NCBI RefSeq assembly: GCF_008629675.1
Contig: NZ_VWOX01000023.1
Location: forward strand, 1 to 64,000
DNA: 64,000 nt
Reading direction: 5' to 3'
Source of the DNA: Roseiconus nitratireducens
GTDB taxonomy: Bacteria; Planctomycetota; Planctomycetia; Pirellulales; Pirellulaceae
The notes below the pieces were generated by a model. The model did no database searches, was not told where the DNA came from, and saw nothing but the letters and a program-made list of their open reading frames with translations. Shown here in pieces: positions 62,001-64,000 of this stretch. How positions within the stretch are numbered: the first letter of the stretch is position 1; each line of letters starts with the position of its first letter. A program made the position numbers and the translations under genes.

Positions 62001-62498
62001 CGGCGCGAGCGCCGACGTCATGCGGCCCCACTGACCGGTGACTTCCAGGCCTTGGGAAAGCAAGTCGTAGAAGCCCGGCTGATCGACCAGTGAACCGCCG
62101 GATGTTGTCCCGCCTTCCTGTTCCAGCGTCGATGTCGAAACGATGTCGACGACCACGCGCCCGGCATCCACGTGCAGCGCGGGATCCGACGGCTCAAACG
62201 AATCCTGTGCGCCCGGGTTCTCGGCAACATAACTCTCGTACTCGCGATACAAGGTCGCCAAGCCGACACCCGCGCGGGCCATTGGGCCGTCCTTCCCCGC
62301 CAAGTCTTCGCCGTGAACGTCAACCAAAGCCATATCCAGCGGAGTCGCGGCGAGCAGGTGTCGCGTCTCCAGACGCTCCACCAGGACCTTGCGACGACGA
62401 TGCTGTCCGGCGTTCCGCCTCGTTGCACTACCGCGTCTCTTTCGCGGGCGGCGGGGACTTTGATCGGAAGTTGACGTGTTCAAACCGCTAACCGACAT
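56004..62498 (-). CDS. Giant secreted S8/S53-like peptidase with beta-propeller, PKD and RTX repeats
   Basis: The 2164-residue protein begins with an Arg-rich N-terminus ending VERLETRHLLAA, the export-type leader typical of large planctomycete surface proteins. I chose the ATG at 62498 ahead of it. The peptidase domain has a first block GITVGVLSDSFD (about 223), a second block DEGRAMAQLIHDVAPGAELA (about 270) and the nucleophile block GTSASAPHAAGVAALM (about 593). Where subtilisins have HGT, this has DEG, as in sedolisin-like enzymes that use Glu. Then come pre-peptidase-type sandwich domains, a YVTN-like propeller (about 1430-1770, SKMVTVFDTKTDQVLGSVEL), a PKD domain (about 1870-1960, DWGDGTA) and RTX calcium-binding nonapeptides (GGAGNDLIRTGKGNDILLGG) near the C-terminus. 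It is monocistronic and probably cell-surface or secreted. Confidence 0.9.
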   Translation of the reverse strand: MSVSGLNTSTSDQSPRRPRKRRGSATRRNAGQHRRRKVLVERLETRHLLAATPLDMALVDVHGEDLAGKDGPMARAGVGLATLYREYESYVAENPGAQDSFEPSDPALHVDAGRVVVDIVSTSTLEQEGGTTSGGSLVDQPGFYDLLSQGLEVTGQWGRMTSALAPIPMIPALAALDGIQSLMATAYFAHSGVAQSQGDVAQRSDTARVDYGVDGNGITVGVLSDSFDTSPNFEISAADDVATGDLPGPGNPQGRTTPVNVLRDASGNTIDEGRAMAQLIHDVAPGAELAFHTAAQGQASFANGILALANTAGADVIVDDIIYFAEPMFQDGVIAQAVDQVSSAGVSYFSSAGNGGRTSYESGYEASNVFAFGGQLHDFDPGPGVDTFQQITVAPGTTMTLSFQWDDPFGSISTNGAAAESDLDLFLLDQPSPVGSILSASTNANVNGDPVEILSFTNSSSLPRSVHLAIPRTFGDAPDLMKYIGFVRGNISIDDFPTDSSTSWGHANARGAESVAAAPFFNTPSFGVSPPIAEGFSSVGGTPILFDAAGNRLASPEVRAKPEITAPDGANNTFFVNDSGADPDLFPNFFGTSASAPHAAGVAALMLEAAGGSGSLSPQAVFSTLESTAIDMDDAYTPGFDVGFDFKTGYGLIDAAAAVAAVDIGGPDTPVVFPVPLSAVDPLGGLIYEGATSGELEDLGQLDRYTIDVDAGQTISVSAQSAPRLQTQIELFGPEGQLLAMATADAAGQEVILQTAAVAVAGTYTVVVSGANQGTNGTPDYHQVQTQQDVYSPNVLNYLFEDTGAPGGDATLAAFSVADFSASFEYVTVLADGVPIGDLFTETGPDGAPRTDTLSIPLSEIQSFASDGQINLTVQPTPSVNLLGPNELSLALSYPGIASDGTGDYDLRIVLNAAIETEPIGGAANDSLSDAQSIEPSFIGVRGERGAVQGELSAASGDTTDHYSFDLVAGQPASLAVSALAGVTELVTFSDENAFVEFAGDDLPLIDFNGFGGVRLQTLSADTNFPPISPGDIPPGIEFSSTIGGSLDLFIAPGGFAGQPDITSDALFANRFDSPLIVDFNPGVNAVGSELISFSASANIEITVLKDSGEVQTYDVQPPAEAPAYFGIVIPDGEITRLVYDPPAGITAGVDNFRFGMIGSVSAPVALELVSSDGNVLATADSVGTDVDALIQDFVAPETGTYFARVSGEGSSQYSLVVTRDASIERETMEFGDDLIVNGGFETGDFSGWTTSVIPNRPFRPWSVTGPGAGGNFGLDSTDPLQGDFVAWNGFDGGGPLEFEMYQDVSVPASADQVTLDWSSRLQWNFDLGGPATIPRTLEVEIRDPSTDEILAVVSSFSTGTQAENPTGDTGWQSQSVDLTEYAGRSIRVAFVETVPEPGRGPGQAEFDGIRLVAETFAETQDISATQTVYGHLQGASPSSLGVVANNESKMVTVFDTKTDQVLGSVELPTQALIGDVEIATDSGLAFVTDFSQQLWVIDLTEGAPKLADGINPIPVSTNAEDLDFTPDGRFLVVSDGSAIMPLSVVDVATRTEIGTFDPNSAHSSVDVTEDGSVLVTSTSNTTVRRFEIDDAGTLSDTGEVLNVGGPVNVYAAPGGETGVVIRFGNVSSFRTDGLSLVTSRPNLRGPSNLNSAVFSPDGTRLYVRSDGANNSGYVDVWGFNPSTGGMSQSPLLTISGIDNDPAGPLPNRLGVFFGIDQIALSADGTELFVTQNDSVDIFDATMGEFLRAITDPSFALATGIKLADVEAALQTPIDEYTVTFDRVGETIELSASVPAAETGEFVNRLSPVFTLLSPEGNVVATSDTNFGGVGAAVAYTVPAAGTYTVVVNAADEFPGEYVLHLNRQPQLTSVTSSATLEQLAGEGDPVLVEALFTDLNLDDTHTAIVDWGDGTAAEPAEVVQQRGGGTVLAQHAYPFGGIYSVTVTVFDQDGLADSIQTQAVVSGAGIQDGQLQVIGTDQRDVVQLNLVGGRNNQSVRLNSKFLSGDRFREFDVADIGSILVMLGDGDDHFVTAGNIAIDTVVIGGAGNDLIRTGKGNDILLGGLGNDQLFGGGGLDLLIGGAGQDELAGNQDDDLLAGDIFDVDADDDDDSLVDLLSDLEVLRDIGDAWSAGDAAGASALLQTSLLDDGEEDTLDGGPGDDLLF

Positions 62499-62931
62499 GG
62501 CGACGCTCTCTGAAGGAGGGGAGAAGGGCCTTCCGCTGGCAGGGGCGATTTGAGACCCCCAAAATGCGCCGGTCAACCTAACCACTGTAAAAAAAGCCAC
62601 CTATTAAAGAAAACATCAAACCCCTTGATTCCACGCAACGCTCTGATCCCGCGCATCGACACTGACGCACACCCTCCGAGCCGATCGACGAAGGTCCCGG
62701 AATCCGGCCTTGATCGGGCTGTCTTTTTGGCGGCCCCAGAATCAATCAGCCATCCCAAACGCGGAGTTGACCCGTCATGGCAGTGAGAACTCTCGGGGAG
62801 ACAACAACAGGGTTGAGATCGCGTCGCCAAGGGTGAACGCTGGTGCGATGCCGGCTGCTTAGGAGGGTTGACTTCACCGACGGGTGCCGCCCCTCCGGGG
62901 CTGCGCATCGGATTGTCAGCAAGCAACCGCT
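62499..62931. other. Gene-poor upstream region of the peptidase gene
   Basis: It must contain the minus-strand promoter of the giant peptidase gene. An AT-rich patch around 62580-62630 is the best place for it. Open frames cross the region on both strands without recognisable domains. The stretch 62840-62930 is GC-rich with short inverted runs (CCCCTCCGGGG) and continues into the large inverted repeat. Confidence 0.4.
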
Positions 62932-62988
62932 GGGCAAGCCCCAATGCCACCTGCTTTCACATCTTTCGGGTGGCATTGGGGCTTGCCC
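62932..62988. repeat. Perfect 20-bp inverted repeat with 17-base loop
   Basis: The arms 62932-62951 (starting GGGCAAGCCCC) and 62969-62988 (ending GGGGCTTGCCC) are exact reverse complements. The stem is far longer than a normal terminator and has no T-run. It may be the end structure of a small mobile element, a dispersed repeat or an RNA hairpin. Confidence 0.85.
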
Positions 62989-63100
62989 GCCGGGACTCGA
63001 ATCCCACCGCCCCATCCAGTCCCGGAGGGACGACAGCCTTCCGGCACCCCTGCTTCGCCGACAGCATCTCAACCGCCCAAACAAAACGTTGGACATGTCA

Positions 63101-63225
63101 CTGATACCCGAAGGTCTCAATCAGATCAGGATCAGAAGGTTGCCCCACGCGTCGCAATCATCACTCGCCCTGATCGTACCTGCAGAATCGGTCAGCGCGG
63201 TGATGCTGTACTGCTGGGTGCGATC
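63101..63225 (-). pseudogene. Decayed RHS/YD-repeat C-terminal fragment
   Basis: Read on the minus strand, 63225-63124 encodes QYSITALTDSAGTIRASDDC then DAWGNLLILI and a stop. After a frame change, 63118-63101 gives ETFGYQ. Intact RHS proteins carry the same run at the end of their core (SVTALTDSAGTIV.RYxYDAWGNLL...FGYQGQ). Substitutions, a stop and a frameshift show that it no longer encodes the family core. It marks a former RHS gene or recombination fragment. Confidence 0.65.
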
Positions 63226-63389
63226 GCAGCGTTCCGCCATCCTCGGTGACCGAACTGGCGAAAACTCTGGCTGCGACGGGAGATTTAAGCACGAAGCGAG
63301 CGACTGATGTAGCTACGATTCGATTCTGCGACGCTTGAGCGGTTTTCGAGTGCGACATCTTCTGCGAGCCATTTCAAGCCCAAGCGATT

Positions 63390-64000
63390 CTAACCCAAAT
63401 CGCGTTCGCGGAGGCGACGCTGCAGATCTGCCTCCAGTGCCTGCAGCTCATCGACACTTCGAGCTTTAAGGGCGTCAGTCGGCGACGTATCCTGACCCAG
63501 CAAGCTTTCAAGTAGCTGGATACGGCCAAGGTATTGCCCTTTCTCGAGTCCCTGAGCAAGCGCAGCATCCAGACGCGACTGCTCGTCGCGCTGCAGCTTC
63601 AGCCTCGCTTCGTAGAGCTCTCGCTCCCTGGGAGTTCTCGCGATCATTTCCAACACTCCTGCCGCTTCGGAAAACGTCTCTTCGCCGAGCCGGGCGACCA
63701 ACTGCTCTCGCGTCTGGTGCTCGGCGCTCTGGAGAAAATACACCCACTTCTCCACCGGATCGGTGATCGGAACATTATCGGCTGGCGCGGCGTATTTGGG
63801 CAACTCGAGAAGGTGAATTTGGAGCGAATCGCTCAGTTTCAGACCTGCATCGCGGCTCCGGAACCGGAAATCAAGATGGATGTCGGGGACCTGCGGGAAC
63901 CGGATACCCTCGAGCACGCAGATCCCGATCGAATCACACAGATCGCCGTAGCGCTGCCCCTCACGCATTTGGCCGACGTACTGCGAGGCCACGTAGTAGG
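63390..64000 (-). CDS. Rpn / PD-(D/E)XK nuclease-family transposase-like protein, partial
   Basis: The gene runs off the right edge; its 5' part is outside the window, and the first visible codons read YYVASQYVGQMREGQRYGDL. This YY...QL/QM.EG..Y matches the Rpn/PDDEXK_2 family (recombination-promoting nuclease, putative transposase), as does SIGICVLEGIRFPQVPDIHL and the later VEKWVYFLQSAEHQTREQLV. The nuclease residues lie upstream of what is visible. The C-terminus is helical (DALAQGLEKGQYLGRIQLLE). Such proteins often belong to expanded families with variable C-termini. It lies next to the RHS remnant in a gene-poor stretch, consistent with a mobile or rearranged region. Confidence 0.75.
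   Translation of the reverse strand, partial: YYVASQYVGQMREGQRYGDLCDSIGICVLEGIRFPQVPDIHLDFRFRSRDAGLKLSDSLQIHLLELPKYAAPADNVPITDPVEKWVYFLQSAEHQTREQLVARLGEETFSEAAGVLEMIARTPRERELYEARLKLQRDEQSRLDAALAQGLEKGQYLGRIQLLESLLGQDTSPTDALKARSVDELQALEADLQRRLRERDLG

Noticed and set aside
62868..63104. Plus-strand small frames around the long inverted repeat
   Set aside because: They read through the inverted repeat and have Pro/Arg-rich low-complexity sequence typical of GC-rich non-coding DNA.

Overview
The window looks like a chromosomal segment of a planctomycete, most likely a Rhodopirellula-like member of the Pirellulales. The evidence is the gene content: DUF1549/DUF1553 proteins with a planctomycete-type cytochrome motif, DUF1501 proteins, four DUF1581/DUF1583 proteins, a MoxR/DUF58/von Willebrand A (VWA) operon, a giant secreted protein with a VERLETRHLL-type N-terminus, moderately high GC and frequent lack of Shine-Dalgarno sites. 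I see no tRNA, rRNA, CRISPR array or intact insertion sequence. All family calls were made by eye from motifs.

Layout. 0-5 kb: a secreted ankyrin-repeat protein flanked by copies of a TTGGTGCC palindromic element, an NTF2-like protein divergent from an NmrA-like oxidoreductase, and a poly(ADP-ribose) glycohydrolase-like macrodomain protein. Next comes about 1 kb without a clear gene, carrying a three-copy, 90-base-period hairpin repeat. 5.2-11.7 kb: a complete tripartite RND efflux operon (His-rich adaptor, permease with an extra membrane insert, outer-membrane lipoprotein). 12-23 kb: housekeeping and accessory genes, namely a LamG-like secreted protein, YceI, a membrane protein, pyrophosphate-dependent phosphofructokinase, a cytochrome/DUF1549/DUF1553 plus DUF1501 pair, an APC-like transporter and an unknown secreted protein.

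23-56 kb is the most interesting region. Three DUF1583 genes run leftwards (32.0 to 23.0 kb). From the divergent start runs a rightward, tightly packed series of eleven genes (32.3 to 55.9 kb): ECF sigma factor, an anti-sigma-like membrane segment fused to DUF1549/DUF1553, DUF1501, a secreted EF-hand protein, MoxR AAA ATPase, DUF58, a BatA-like VWA protein, a second VWA/glutamine-amidotransferase-like protein, a 1650-residue membrane protein with a long disordered tether, a prenyltransferase-like secreted protein, and a fourth DUF1583 protein. Several starts overlap the preceding stop. I read it as one sigma-controlled cell-envelope locus: an inner-membrane regulator, a MoxR/VWA assembly or quality-control machine, and large secreted beta-sandwich proteins as its likely clients or products. 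That functional reading is inference.

56-64 kb: a 2164-residue secreted S8/S53-like peptidase with beta-propeller, PKD and RTX repeats, then a gene-poor stretch with a 20-bp inverted repeat and a decayed RHS C-terminal fragment, and an Rpn/PD-(D/E)XK nuclease-family gene cut by the window edge.
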